Assembly (NCBI RefSeq): GCF_032118995.1
Contig: NC_092656.1
Coordinates: 14,404,194-14,468,193 of the forward strand
Origin: Asterias amurensis
Taxonomy: Eukaryota; Echinodermata; Asteroidea; Forcipulatida; Asteriidae
DNA length: 64,000 nt
Reading direction: 5' to 3'
The position numbers and the translations under genes were made by a program. Positions 49,001 to 59,272 of the stretch are shown here, one piece after another; the stretch's first letter is position 1; every line of letters starts with the position of its first letter. The notes under the pieces were generated by a model. That model saw nothing but the letters and a program-made list of their open reading frames with translations. It was not told the DNA's origin and ran no database searches.

Positions 49001-51271
49001 GAGTCATTTATTATTTTTCTTCGATTCATCTTGGACGAATGTATTCGAAACCTTTGAGCTTATGTCAATTTATACAAATACATAAAAAACCAGGCCTTGT
49101 TGCAATTATAGTGTTATTATTAATATCAGTACTGTTATTATTATTATTATTATTTTTATGGGAGGGGGGTTCTTAACGTGGGCTTGTCCTTATAAACAAC
49201 ATAGATTTATCTGCAAAATGCGAGGTTGATTTTTGTTCTTTATTTTGTGTATAGGTCTAAGCTCCAATATAAGAGTCCGGTAAGTACATACTTTGACATT
49301 TCACACGAACTATCAACAGTTTTCTGAAAAACTTAAGACGTATTTCAGTTAAATTCCGGTCGTGAAAAGAGTTATTTCTTTGGTTAGGAATGTTTCTTCA
49401 ACACGTATAATAGTATGTCAATTGTTTGAATAGGGCCTGGGCCAAATTATTGTATTACTTTATTCTACGTTTTCAAAAATCCTTTTGCATTTTGTATTTT
49501 ACACAAGCGATGGCAACAAAATAAGTTTAACCTCGACTTTGTTTTGATCGAACCCACCTTTGAGTGTGATGTTAACATTAGTAAGTCCAATATGTACCCC
49601 TATATCAGCCTCGATCTCATCCTTGATAAAGGCTCTGTACTGTGTAGTGACGTTATGCTGCACAGCAGACTCCCAGTCTTGACCATATAAGGATACTGAA
49701 CATAAACAAATTGATTAAGTAATTATGATAACGAAATGTTAAGAGCCGCTTGACACAAATGTATAAAATACGGGAATAAGACTGGAAATACAGAAACAAA
49801 GCGATTAAAGGTATATTAACAATGGGATTAATAACAGCGGGATACATTGGATTGACGATTTACATTCAAACAGTTGGATTAACTAGTTCGATAACTAAAA
49901 CAGATGGAACAAGTTTGATCACAATAGCAGGTGTGATGGATAAACGAGTTTGATCATCCAATTTAACGAGTTAAATCAACAACACGAGGATTAATGGGTT
50001 CAAGTTGGGGGCCACGAGGCAAACCAGTTAAAAACACTGGACACTATTGGTAATTGTCAATGACTAGTCTTCACAGTTGGTGTATCTCAACATATGCATA
50101 ACATAACAAACCTGTGAAAATTTCCTTGTCACACAAAGTTGTGTGTCTTTAGATGCTTGATTTCGAGACCTCAAATTCTAAATCGGAGGTCTCGAAATTA
50201 AATTCGTGGAAAATTACTTCTTTCGCGAAAACTATATGTCACTTCAGAGGGAGCTGTTTATCACAATGTTTTATACCATCAACCTCTCCCCATTACTCGT
50301 TACCAAGTAAGGTTTTATGCGAATAATTATTTTATTAATTATCAATAGTGACTACTGCCTTTAACAGCAATGCACGAATGAAGTCAATTAAAAGTTCAAT
50401 ATTGACCCAATTTGTGTGGCCAGCACTACTGAAGTTCTCCTTAGTTGCATATAAAACCGCCTGAGAAACCCATGACATTCATGGCATTTTACAACAGAAC
50501 CCAATAGTTTATCACAGAGACGACCTGCCATATTGAAGGTACAAAAACATAAGCTTTAAATCAACTTACAGAGTATGGTTGCACCAATAAATGCGGCGAT
50601 GAAGAACCGAATAGCAGCAAATATTCCCTACATATTAGACAACGAAAACAAATACAAAAGTCTGAAATCCCATCCAACTCTAGTATTGTGACAAGTTAAT
50701 GGTAACGTTACTTTAAATATCTACTATAGTTCCAGGTTCTTTTAAAGAATTGTTCAAGAATTGTAAGAGTTCATTGGTTTTCAATAAACTCATCATCTAA
50801 CCACAATTAATAGGCAACGACCTTTCTGATTTGTTTTTTAGAAATACCTTGTTGTCATTATGCTTGCCCATTCATGTGTTCATTGGTGCAGTCGAAATAC
50901 GCTATTAAAATGTTGTGTTTCTTTATTTTAAAAAGACCCCGTGTTTTAACGCTAACATTTTCTAGGAGGACCTGTCACATGATTCTGAACTGCATATCGT
51001 AGGGGTTCAAGATTTTAACTCAATGGTTAAATTAAGATACACCCTGTAAAGAATCTATAAATCCCAACTAAAACACTAGGTGCATTGTTTGTAGAATCGA
51101 ACTTACGTTTTTCCCACGTATTCCGGGCAAGATGACGACGAGCGAAATGCTCACGATGAAAAACGCGTAGACAAATCCAGCAAAAGTTACATCAGCGGAA
51201 ACGGCTGTCTTGTTTTCTTGATATGCAGTGGCCCGTCCATCCTCTCTGAAGGCACTATAAGGCGTACCCAT
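42853..51271 (-). CDS. DUOXA: Dual oxidase maturation factor (DUOXA), 512 aa, 10 coding exons
   Basis: DUOXA proteins are ER/plasma-membrane partners that let dual oxidase mature and reach the cell surface. Exons in order: 51107-51271, 50570-50627, 49558-49695, 46743-46850, 46072-46225, 45072-45241, 44665-44694, 43960-44282, 43613-43770, 42853-43087; 1539 bp, phases all consistent. Diagnostic N-terminus MGTPYSAFREDG, TM1 ending SLVVILPGIRGKN, TM2 in exon 2, then an extracellular loop with ADIGVHIGLTNVNITLKG and INYNERF and N-glycosylation sequons NVT and NIT, then three more TM segments in exons 5-8. The cytoplasmic tail (about 190 residues, exons 8-10) is long, acidic and Lys-rich; human DUOXA1 is 343 aa. 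It follows DUOX on the same strand. Confidence 0.92.
43135..43256 (+). mobile_element. TTAA MITE family A, short 5' fragment
   Basis: TTATTGTCAAAGACCAGTAT followed by CTCACTTGG and AAAATAACAAATCTG; 5' part only, in DUOXA intron 9. Confidence 0.6.
43960..44282 (-). CDS. DUOXA: DUOXA exon 8: end of last TM and start of cytoplasmic tail
   Basis: Reads GIVSSLAGLAIIFLDDMF, then an FFNVDPLQD block that corresponds to the FFNQSVDEDP region of vertebrate DUOXA, then an acidic/basic tail (WRLDDDDETPKNGS, RKEKQRPMS). Donor GTAAGA. Confidence 0.9.
44665..44694 (-). CDS. DUOXA: DUOXA microexon 7 (30 bp)
   Basis: Only 30 bp between TTTCGAAAG and GTAAGA. It joins exon 6 (...GAEHG) to exon 8 (GIVSSLAGLAIIF...) as GSFYLCMVG, completing the last transmembrane helix. 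It is an exact multiple of three, so skipping keeps the frame but would shorten that helix. Confidence 0.85.
44840..45000 (-). mobile_element. Second tRNA-derived SINE-like sequence
   Basis: Minus strand from about 44944: GGCAACCTCGGTAATTTAGT, anticodon-arm-like GCTCTAGAATTGCAAG and GTGTTCGAATCCCACC (B box). A further GTTCGAATCC in the other orientation lies at 44959-44968. Located in the DUOXA intron between exons 6 and 7. Confidence 0.5.
45538..45876 (+). mobile_element. TTAA MITE family A copy in a DUOXA intron
   Basis: TACACTGGCCACCTTTAGTA through CAAACCTGTGAAAATTTGAA to AATAGTATCCGGTGCCTTTA, between DUOXA exons 5 and 6. Confidence 0.8.
47373..48441. mobile_element. ~1.07-kb DNA element with TACACTCTAA inverted ends
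   Basis: Ends TACACTCTAAAAAAGAAG and the complement of TTTTTTTCTTAGAGTGTA, with GCGTAAAAT / TGAGTAA sub-repeats at both sides. It carries an internal histone-type hairpin (ACGGCTCTTTTGAGAGCCAA at 47932-47951). Lies in DUOXA intron 3; no transposase ORF. Confidence 0.65.
50030..50364 (+). mobile_element. TTAA MITE family A copy in a DUOXA intron
   Basis: AAAACACTGGACACTATTGG start and TAGTGACTACTGCCTTTAA end, between DUOXA exons 2 and 3. Confidence 0.8.
51107..51271 (-). CDS. DUOXA: DUOXA coding exon 1
   Basis: 55 codons. I chose Met at 51271 (MGTPYSAFREDG) over an in-frame Met six codons upstream because the family starts with this motif. TM1 (FAGFVYAFFIVSISLVVILP) and the conserved GIRGK follow; the donor is GTAAGT. 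Confidence 0.92.
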
Positions 51272-51886
51272 GCTGGACAAAACGAGCACTTTAAAGTCCC
51301 GTTCGAAATGTTAAGATGAATTCGAAAAGGCTAAAGCTCTTCCAACTGGAAATCTCTAACTTTGATCTTCATCTAAGGTTTATGGCAACTTGGTACACTA
51401 TTCACTCTGAGCTGTAGGTGGTTTTATGAAGTACAGAGTGACATCTGTAGCATGGGGGAATTTAAAATGTAATGAGTTGCAGTTTTGTTTGATAACCATA
51501 GAGACATCTGTCAATCAATGACGAGTTGACCAATTGATGACGAGTTGACCGCCTTTAATAGTCACTGCGCTTGTGTTGCACGTGTTTGTAGGTGATGAGC
51601 TTGGTAGAGGGCGTGTTCAAGTCAAGTGGGTTATGCGGATTGATACTGCCAAACCACACAAGTAAAAGGTCTGTCGGTCAGAGTATCAAAATTAACTATT
51701 AAGCGTGTTGATTGTTTGAAGATGTTCCCGTGAGAATTAGTAGTTACATCGTTTGGGATTTCCCAAGACAAGACTTAGAAAACAGGACCTGTGGGCTCTA
51801 TTTACCCACAGGATCCCACATACAGCACGCTTCTACCTTCTACCCAAGATACACAAGCCCAACAACCCGGATGCAACCTAGGTAGA

Positions 51887-51912
51887 CCATGGAGGTAGAA
51901 TTACCTCCATGG
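51887..51912. promoter_or_regulatory. Perfect palindrome upstream of DUOXA
   Basis: CCATGGAGGTA, spacer GAAT, TACCTCCATGG, about 0.6 kb upstream of the DUOXA start codon. Could be regulatory or a transposon relic; the sequence alone does not decide. Confidence 0.25.
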
Positions 51913-52010
51913 GTAGACCCACTGCCGTCGATTTCACAAAACTCTTCATAACTTAGGATTAATATTATGACTTAAAACGAGTCCAAACCCTGCACTGTAT
52001 CATGCAGACC

Positions 52011-52389
52011 TTAAAGGAACACGTTGCCTTGGATTGGACGAGCGTTTTGAAACCGCTTGTTATGAAATGCATATGGTTAGAAAGATGTTTTAAAAGTAGA
52101 ATATAATGATCCACACATGTATCACTCAAAATTGCACGGTTTTCATTTTACGTCGCAAACTAACACGGTCGGCCATTTATTGGGAGTCAAAGTTTTGACT
52201 CCCATAAATGGCCGACCGAGTTTGTCGACGAGGTAAAACGAAAACCACGCAATTTCGAGGCATATTTGTGTAGATCATTATATTCTACTTTTACAACATC
52301 TTTCTAACCATATCGATTTTATAACGAACGGTTCCAGGACGCTTTTCAAAAACCAACTCGACCGATTCAAGGCAGTGTGTTCCTTCAAG
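52011..52389. mobile_element. TTAA MITE family B, full-length palindromic copy
   Basis: TTAAAGGAACACGTTGCCTT start, GGGAGTCAAAGTTTTGACTC centre, CAGTGTGTTCCTTCAAG end; upstream of DUOXA. Confidence 0.85.
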
Positions 52390-53814
52390 TTTAATCCTAA
52401 TGAGTTACTCGTCCTAACTCCAGATAAGACGAGTCCTAAATTATCGACGGAGTATGTCTGCATGGTAAGGGTAGCCCTACAGCGCATTTCCGAGATCGTT
52501 GATAGCTTCCTTAGCCCTTCCTATCCCTTCTTTATTAAATGATACCAAAGACTTCCTCCACAAACTAGATGAAGCCAAACATCTATTCCCTGACTCTGCT
52601 TATCCAGTCACTTTTAGACTTAAGATGTGTCATGACATGACATGTTGTTTACTAGTTTCCAAGTTGTGTGAAGTTTTGCGGTTGTGCGCCTTGAGTTCAA
52701 TATTAGCCACTTCTACACACGAGATCGTAAAGCTTTCAGAGTTTTACTCTCCAGATTCTCTTATTTTGATCAAGTTTTTGCCGTTTTAAGGAATCACACA
52801 CAGTTGTTGAATTACATAAACATAATTGATATATAAGTTAAAGGAGCTGAAGAGAATTAAATCAGTTGAACAATTTAAAGCAGCTTTCTTCGTCAATTTT
52901 ATTGCAACAACGTGGTTAAACTTTATGATCTCGTCACAAGATGTGTAATCATTGTATACTTACATTGGGAAGGCATGGTTCATGTGTTTCTGCCATCAAG
53001 GCCAATAAACAATCCCGCCCCTACTCATCAGCCAAATTCTCACTAAGAATAACTTGTTATTTAACACAGACAAGCATTTCCTTACATATACAGGACTGCC
53101 CAAATGGCACCCTCATATGCAAACCCATTTTATTTTATTTATTGCCACACCTTTACGCTCCTCTCACACCTGCAAATATGAATATTTGAAATTCGCGATG
53201 AATTCGCCCCCAAATTGCGATTGGATAGTGAATATTGTCTCGGTCATCCCTCAACCTCTCATTACCAATGTCTTACGAATAATACGCACGCTTTTATACC
53301 AACGTTACCAACGCATACAAAAACCAACAGCAACATTCGCTGAAATTTAGAAAGCGCTTTTGAAGTTGACCGATCATCTTAAGGAGGGGGAGGAACAGCT
53401 TGTGAACGTTCCGATTTTGTCACAAAACGCTCACGAACACACGGCGGATGTTGCGAAGTTAGCGCAGTTGTCAAATATTTTCATTCGTAAGCACATTCAC
53501 TTGCGTATTCTCCACAGTATGAGAGTAGCATTACAAAAGAGGCCCGTTCGCCCGGAGTTTGCGTGTTTTCCCTGACCTGCGAGCCCACCCCATCGGACAC
53601 CCCACCCCACTCACGGGGACATCCAAGTGCTGCTAGTCGGTACAGTCGATGCATCGCGATGGTCCGGTGCCGAGGCCCCCGTCTTTCAATCAGCTGCTGC
53701 ACGCCGGTGTCACGGTCTCAGATGTCAGGTGTGCTAAAAGTTCCGTGTGACGTCACCGTGCATGTATTTCCGGATGCCGTAACATGCTGTCGTCCCGTGC
53801 TCTGCTGCCGCCGT
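52390..53814. other. Intergenic stretch with a GC-rich patch
   Basis: Several medium ORFs (for example 52499-52789, 53360-53575 and 53563-53979) show no domain I recognise. 53560-53815 is clearly more GC-rich than its surroundings, which suggests old coding or transposon sequence. Unassigned. Confidence 0.3.
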
Positions 53815-54022
53815 GTAGAATTTGAGGTCTCGAAATCAAGCATCAGAAAGCACACAACTACGTGTGACAAGGGTGTTTTTTCTTTCATTATTATCTCGCA
53901 ACTTCGACGACCGATTGAGCTCAAATTTTCACAGGTTTGTTATTTTATGCGTATGTTGAGGTACACCAACTGTGAATGAAGACTAGTCATGACAGTTACC
54001 AATAGTGTCCACTTTCTTTAAA
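53815..54022 (-). mobile_element. TTAA MITE family A, reverse partial copy
   Basis: GAGGTCTCGAAATCAAGCAT to ACCAATAGTGTCCACTTTCT; one half only. It abuts a GC-rich unexplained stretch at 53560-53815. Confidence 0.75.
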
Positions 54023-54552
54023 TATATGTGTCGTAATACAACGAAACTTAAAAACTGTTCCTGGTGTCATGCTTTAATCAATGTTTAGTTTTCGATACTT
54101 CTTGCGGATACCCCACCCCACCCCACCAAATTTGAACTCCGTCACTATTATGTTTTGGCTGCAATAATCTTTGGGCATAAGAACTCCTGTCTGTCTTCAC
54201 ACGGGAAAGTTGCCCGGGGACCGTACTTGACCAATCTGCTCCTTCAAAACCAGAGTTACTATAAAATCCAATATGACTGCTTTGCCCTACCCTGTGTATA
54301 CAATTTTTATTTTTCGAGCCACCCCAATAAAGCGAGTTTGTGCGTCCACTTTTTGCGGTTACCTGAGTGTGCTGGTGCAAACGTGCACCCCGTCACTTTC
54401 ACATTTTTGCTGCAATTGATGTTTGTTTGACCAAATAATTACGTCATCTTTGGACGAACAAGTTGTTAAGTATTGCGTGAGTTGGTTATGTTTGCACGCG
54501 GAATACCTCCCCCCCCCCCCCCCCACACACACACCCATTATCTATATTCAAT

Positions 54553-55090
54553 TATAACACCCCTTGCAGGTATTGTGCCTGCTCATTGGTTTAGAGCGCG
54601 TCACATGACATGTCTTAGTTTTGCTAGACGACGGCCGTGTGATAGAGCGTCGGTTTGCCATGCGCTAGTCCGAAGACTAGCACATGGCGCCGTGCGCTAG
54701 TCCGACAGACTAGCACTCGGCGTGCAGTACCCAGACGTCCGTTGCGTGTACGAGGATGATAAATTAATAGTCTGTAACCATTTCGGATTGTCCGACACTA
54801 CATGCAACACAGTAGGTAAAAGTGTTTGCAATCTGTGTTCGCGTCGTCCGTGGAATGTAGCATTCAGGTCTGTAACTTAATAATAATAATACAGGTTTTA
54901 GAAATGTTTGGGGTGTTATAAAACAAATATTGACTGCTTTTACTCGTGCAATGGTTAAAAACTATGACTCCCTCGGTGATCCCCGGAGCGTTCTATTTTC
55001 CCTCGGCTTCGCCTCGGGAAAATAGAACGCTCCGTGAATCACCTCGGGAGTCATAGTTTTAACCATAGCACTCGAAGCAGTCAATATTTG
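54553..55090 (+). mobile_element. Foldback element family D, copy 3 (longest)
   Basis: From ATTATAACACCCCTTGCAGG to AGCAGTCAATATTTG, with a terminal hairpin GGAGCGTTCTATTTTCCCTC / GAGGGAAAATAGAACGCTCC-like pair and CTAGTCCGAAGACTAGCACA internal palindromes. Confidence 0.75.
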
Positions 55091-55221
55091 TATACTATGT
55101 GCCAGTGAAGCAGCCGTGTCGTTCCTAGCAGGCTGGGAGCATCCCGCCCACTGGAACTATGTAGTTGAGTAGAGACCCACGCAGAAACACATAATTGACA
55201 TAAATCTTGTGTCACTTGCTT

Positions 55222-55546
55222 TAAAGACACTGGACACTATTGGTAATTGTCTTCTCATTTGGTGTATCTCAACACATTTTTGTGCATAAAATAACAAACC
55301 TGTGAACCTTTTAGCTCAATTGGTCGTCACATTGGTTGTCACAAGTTGTGTGCTATCAGATGCTTGATTTCGAGACTTCAAGAGGTCTCAAAATCAAATC
55401 CTGGAAAATTACTTCTTTCACGAAAACTACCATACTTTAGAGTGAGCCGTTTCTCACAATGCGTTATACTATCAAAACCTCCCCATTACTCGTTGCCAAG
55501 TAAGGTTTTATGATAATAATTATTTTGAGTAATTACAACTGCCTAG
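55222..55546 (+). mobile_element. TTAA MITE family A copy between DUOXA and DUOX
   Basis: TTTAAAGACACTGGACACTA start, GAGTGAGCCGTTTCTCACAA in the middle, truncated terminal repeat. Confidence 0.78.
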
Positions 55547-55904
55547 GGTCTATGTACTTTTTGTAGGGCAAATAACACAAAGTTTTTGAGAAATGAGTAA
55601 CAATGTAATTTTCGTCACACTGACCACGAGATGGAAATTATTTAAGCATGTAAAAACGTATTTTCATGATATGGTTTTACTAATTCTTCAAAAACTACAG
55701 CACCACAGCAACTATTATTTTAAGGTATTTTTCTACTATCATTATCTTCAAACGGTGTAAGCTTAATGTAAATCGGTGGACATTGTGTTTTGTGTTCCAA
55801 AAGTACCCAAGTCCTTTAATGTGGTCAAACCGAGGCTGATGGTTCACAAGAAAGCCACTATTACATTGGCCGTCACATTCTGTAAAAGATCCGTAAGTAT
55901 TCAA

Positions 55905-56924
55905 TAGACCTTATGCGCATGACGTAATTTCAGTAGGGCGCCCTCACCTAGAGGTCAAAAGGAGGTTGTTCACATTGATCTCCATTATGTCAGTATAATG
56001 GAGATCAATGGTTGTTCATTGGTCAATACTGTGCGCCGCGCGTACATATCGGTGCGTCTCGGTTGTTTCGTCACCGTTTTCCCTCTAAGATGGCGGCTGG
56101 ATGACGTAGATGCATATAGACCATGGGATGGGTATTGAAAAGGGGCCTATTTTGGGGGTTCCGTGGTCCCCGTCTCCGGACCGCATGAAATTTGACGCAC
56201 TAGTGTTTTCAATGGTACTGAATCCGAATTTAGTTGTTGCTAAGCTCTAAAACTGCACAGTTCGTGAACAGACCAATTTTTGGGTCATTTTAGGCCAAAA
56301 ACAGTATTTTTTGATAACGTCTGTTTACACTGGGACTATTTACCAATGGTTCACGGCAGTGCAAGAACCTTTTCCAAGTGTTTAATGTGAACGAAGTAAG
56401 TTTTCCCCCTTTTCTGTCGGATTACATGCAAAGGCCTACAACAAAAACCCATGATTTTTATTCAAGTACAATGCCATTTGTTTTTCGTTGCTACAACGTG
56501 CGTGTGTTAAAGTTGTTATTATCACACGCGCGGCCGAGTTATGGGACGCAGACGCACTATTTTGTTCGTATTTCCACTCGCGCTTGTGTGATGACTTATA
56601 ATTTTGTCGAACAAGCCTACAAATCGGCATTCTTTTATTCAGGGGTTTGAAGAGTTACACTGTACTGTTATAACGGTACAGTGTGTGAACGAAACAAGAT
56701 AATGCTTCACCCACATCGCAGGCTTCCGAGGATTTTTAGATCACGATTTGTCGCCGTTATTGTTTGTTTTCGGAATACGGTGCAGGATTTTCGCCGAGCA
56801 ACAGCAAAAAATGGATGTTCTGTATTTTATTTCATACCTACATACAAAAATTGCGTGGTCCAAAAGTGGGGACTACGGTTTGAACAATTCTAGCGATCAT
56901 CCCATGGTCTAATAAGGTCTATTG
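55905..56924. mobile_element. ~1-kb element with nested inverted ends
   Basis: CAATAGACCTTATGCGCATG at the left faces the complement of AATAAGGTCTATTGCGCTAG at the right; inside, TAGACCATGGGATGGGT (56118) faces ATCCCATGGTCTAATA. Near the left end is a perfect 15-bp hairpin (ATTGATCTCCATTAT / ATAATGGAGATCAAT). No recognisable ORF. Confidence 0.55.
56518..56592. repeat. Foldback repeat family G, copy 3 (one arm)
   Basis: TTATGGGACGCAGACGCACT followed by GTATTTCCACTCGCGCTTGT; it lies inside the larger element at 55905-56924. Confidence 0.6.
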
Positions 56925-57027
56925 CGCTAGTGTTTCATTCTGATCCCCGAACATATAGTTTGTCCCACTGTTGTCAAGTAAACACGTGAAGAAAAGCAAA
57001 CGTCACAACAATTAGTAACATGAGAAA

Positions 57028-59149
57028 TTTATTACTGCACAATTAAGTACAGCACCCGCAACCTAAGTTAAGAGAAATTACACATATAAGGGAAATATCA
57101 CATCAACCATTATGTTTTACTAGAAATCAAAACAATATTTATTACATAAACATCAAAGAAAAGTCATAGGGAAATAAGAAACATTTCCTAACGCATACCT
57201 ATAATTGTCACATAATGTTGAATGGTTCTTGCTACATTGTTAACAATGATCCTGTCGGTTTGGAGAGGCGGTTTGAAAGAACAATTAGTTATGGTGTTTA
57301 CAAAAGCAATCATACCCAAATATTGCAGGATTAATTTGAGACATCAAAATTATTTGCCTACGTCTTGAAAGATTATAAAAAGTTTAACAGTTTTTTGCTT
57401 CCTCAAACTAACACACGCCTGGTATGAAAAGAATTCTTATTCGGAAAATAATCACTGTGGGAATAAATCTGTCAATCTGCTGTATAATTATTCTAAACTA
57501 CTCATTAATTCGGAAGCCCTTCGGTTCTGTCATCTTAAAAATGTTTTACAATTTTGTTTACAATCACATTTAATATGTTGCTAAATGATAAAAATCCGTT
57601 TTGTGAAATTTGTTAAATTCTTGGGACTGTTCAACTACAAAGATTTCTTCCATATTGGCTGAAACTAGGAGAACTATATTTGGAGTTATAGACTCCGTTG
57701 CAAACTCTTGTGAAAGAAAAAACATTTCTTGTTTACCGATTAATTGAACTAGATTCTGAATGGAAATAAATGATAAGGAGAATGACCGATTGCGCTTAAA
57801 TATTAACACAATATGAGTTGTCTGCTTTGTGCACCAAACCCGTCGCCAACTTCACGTACATTTATGGGAACGTTACGAATAAAACAAACTCTATCTGTGG
57901 ATAACAATCAGATTTCAAGTGTTTCTGCAAATACAAGATCATATTATTTTAAAACCATTACCATAGGCTTTTTTTTATAAACTTTCCGATTACCATTAGA
58001 AATTTGGCTGCTGAGAATAAAATGAGCACTTATAAACTAACAAGATAACTCATTCTAGTATTTAAAACATTTAAATGTTGTCTCCAAATGGTAAAACATA
58101 ATGTCACCGCATTTCATTAGATGGCTTGCACATTGCTGTTCATCATTTTTGTTTCATACGAACCATACATAGTCACGATGTCCAATTCTGATCCGAACCC
58201 CTCATGCAATGTAACAATGCTCGATTCGTTTCATGTTGGGTTTGTATTAAAAAGGCAAATCTTCAAACATACCTCAATGACATGTTTATATACACACTTT
58301 CTATTTACCAGAGAATAGAGCAACATATACAGTATGGTCCACCAATAAATTCTAGACAGGAAAGATGCATTGGCATCATAATATCTATTCTGCTGCTTTT
58401 TACAATTATCTAACTACAAGATTATTCTAAATTTATATTTAAAAAAAATAGTACTTGATTCTGAAGTCGTTATCTTGGTTTATGGTTTTCTTTGTATAAC
58501 AATCATAATGATTGTTTATTTTAGGAAATTGACTTGCATACACTAAGGTCCGACATTTTTGTACTCTTTGTTCAGGCAAATGCAATCTCAATTAATGATA
58601 ATCCAGACACTGAAATATGTTGTTTTACCTGATAAAGTTTATAAAGTCACCAAAAGTTGCTAGTCCAACATATTGTTCCGACTGCATTCATGAAGCAATA
58701 AACCTCCTCTTACATTTGATATGTGCATCGTTAGTAGCTTGATTAAAATGTGTATATATCTAAAAACATTCATAACTCCATCTTTACAAAAATATATAAA
58801 ACTGTGTATAGCAAAATGGCTCATATTATTGTTATATTTGTTGAAAGCAAATACTATGTCATCAATTCCAGTACAAACTATTTTCTAGAAAAATAACTCC
58901 ATCTTTTTAACCTGGCTCGCAACAAATAACGAGCAGGGACATTTACTTTGTTAACAACATTACTGATTCCAAAACCTTATCAAATCCAATCAAACTATGT
59001 TCTAGAAAAATTGCTGTTTCAGCTATAACTTGCACGGTGTATCAAAATATAAACCCTTCTCTTTCATGTACAATGAAGCATATAATAGCAACTTATGTGT
59101 TAGTCATACAACCCCCTCATTAGGGAGGCAGGAGGTCTAAGGGTCTGAT
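57028..59149 (-). other. Probable DUOX 3' UTR
   Basis: About 2.1 kb of AT-rich sequence downstream of the DUOX stop, with none of the dispersed repeats common elsewhere. AATAAA signals on the minus strand occur at 58520-58515 and at 57033-57028; the latter is followed by GT-rich sequence. The repeat-free stretch starts abruptly after the 55.9-56.9 kb element. The extent is inferred. Confidence 0.35.
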
Positions 59150-59272
59150 TTAGAAGTTCTCGTAGTGATGGAGGAATGCAGCTCCATCATACTTGTTTAG
59201 TTCAGTGCAAGCTTTCTCCACATTGTTAGTCATTCCTGGAGGACCACAGCTGAAGACACCGATCTTGTTCAC
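59150..59272 (-). CDS. DUOX: DUOX terminal exon
   Basis: 41 codons including TAA. Contains VFSCGPPGM (last NADPH-binding motif) and ends [10 protein letters not shown], the invariant Phe-terminated tail of NOX/DUOX enzymes. Confidence 0.96.
   Translation of the reverse strand: MNKIGVFSCGPPGMTNNVEKACTELNKYDGAAFLHHYENF

Noticed and set aside
53360..53979. ORFs in the GC-rich patch upstream of DUOXA
   Set aside because: No conserved domain, no splice structure, and the last part is a TTAA MITE copy.
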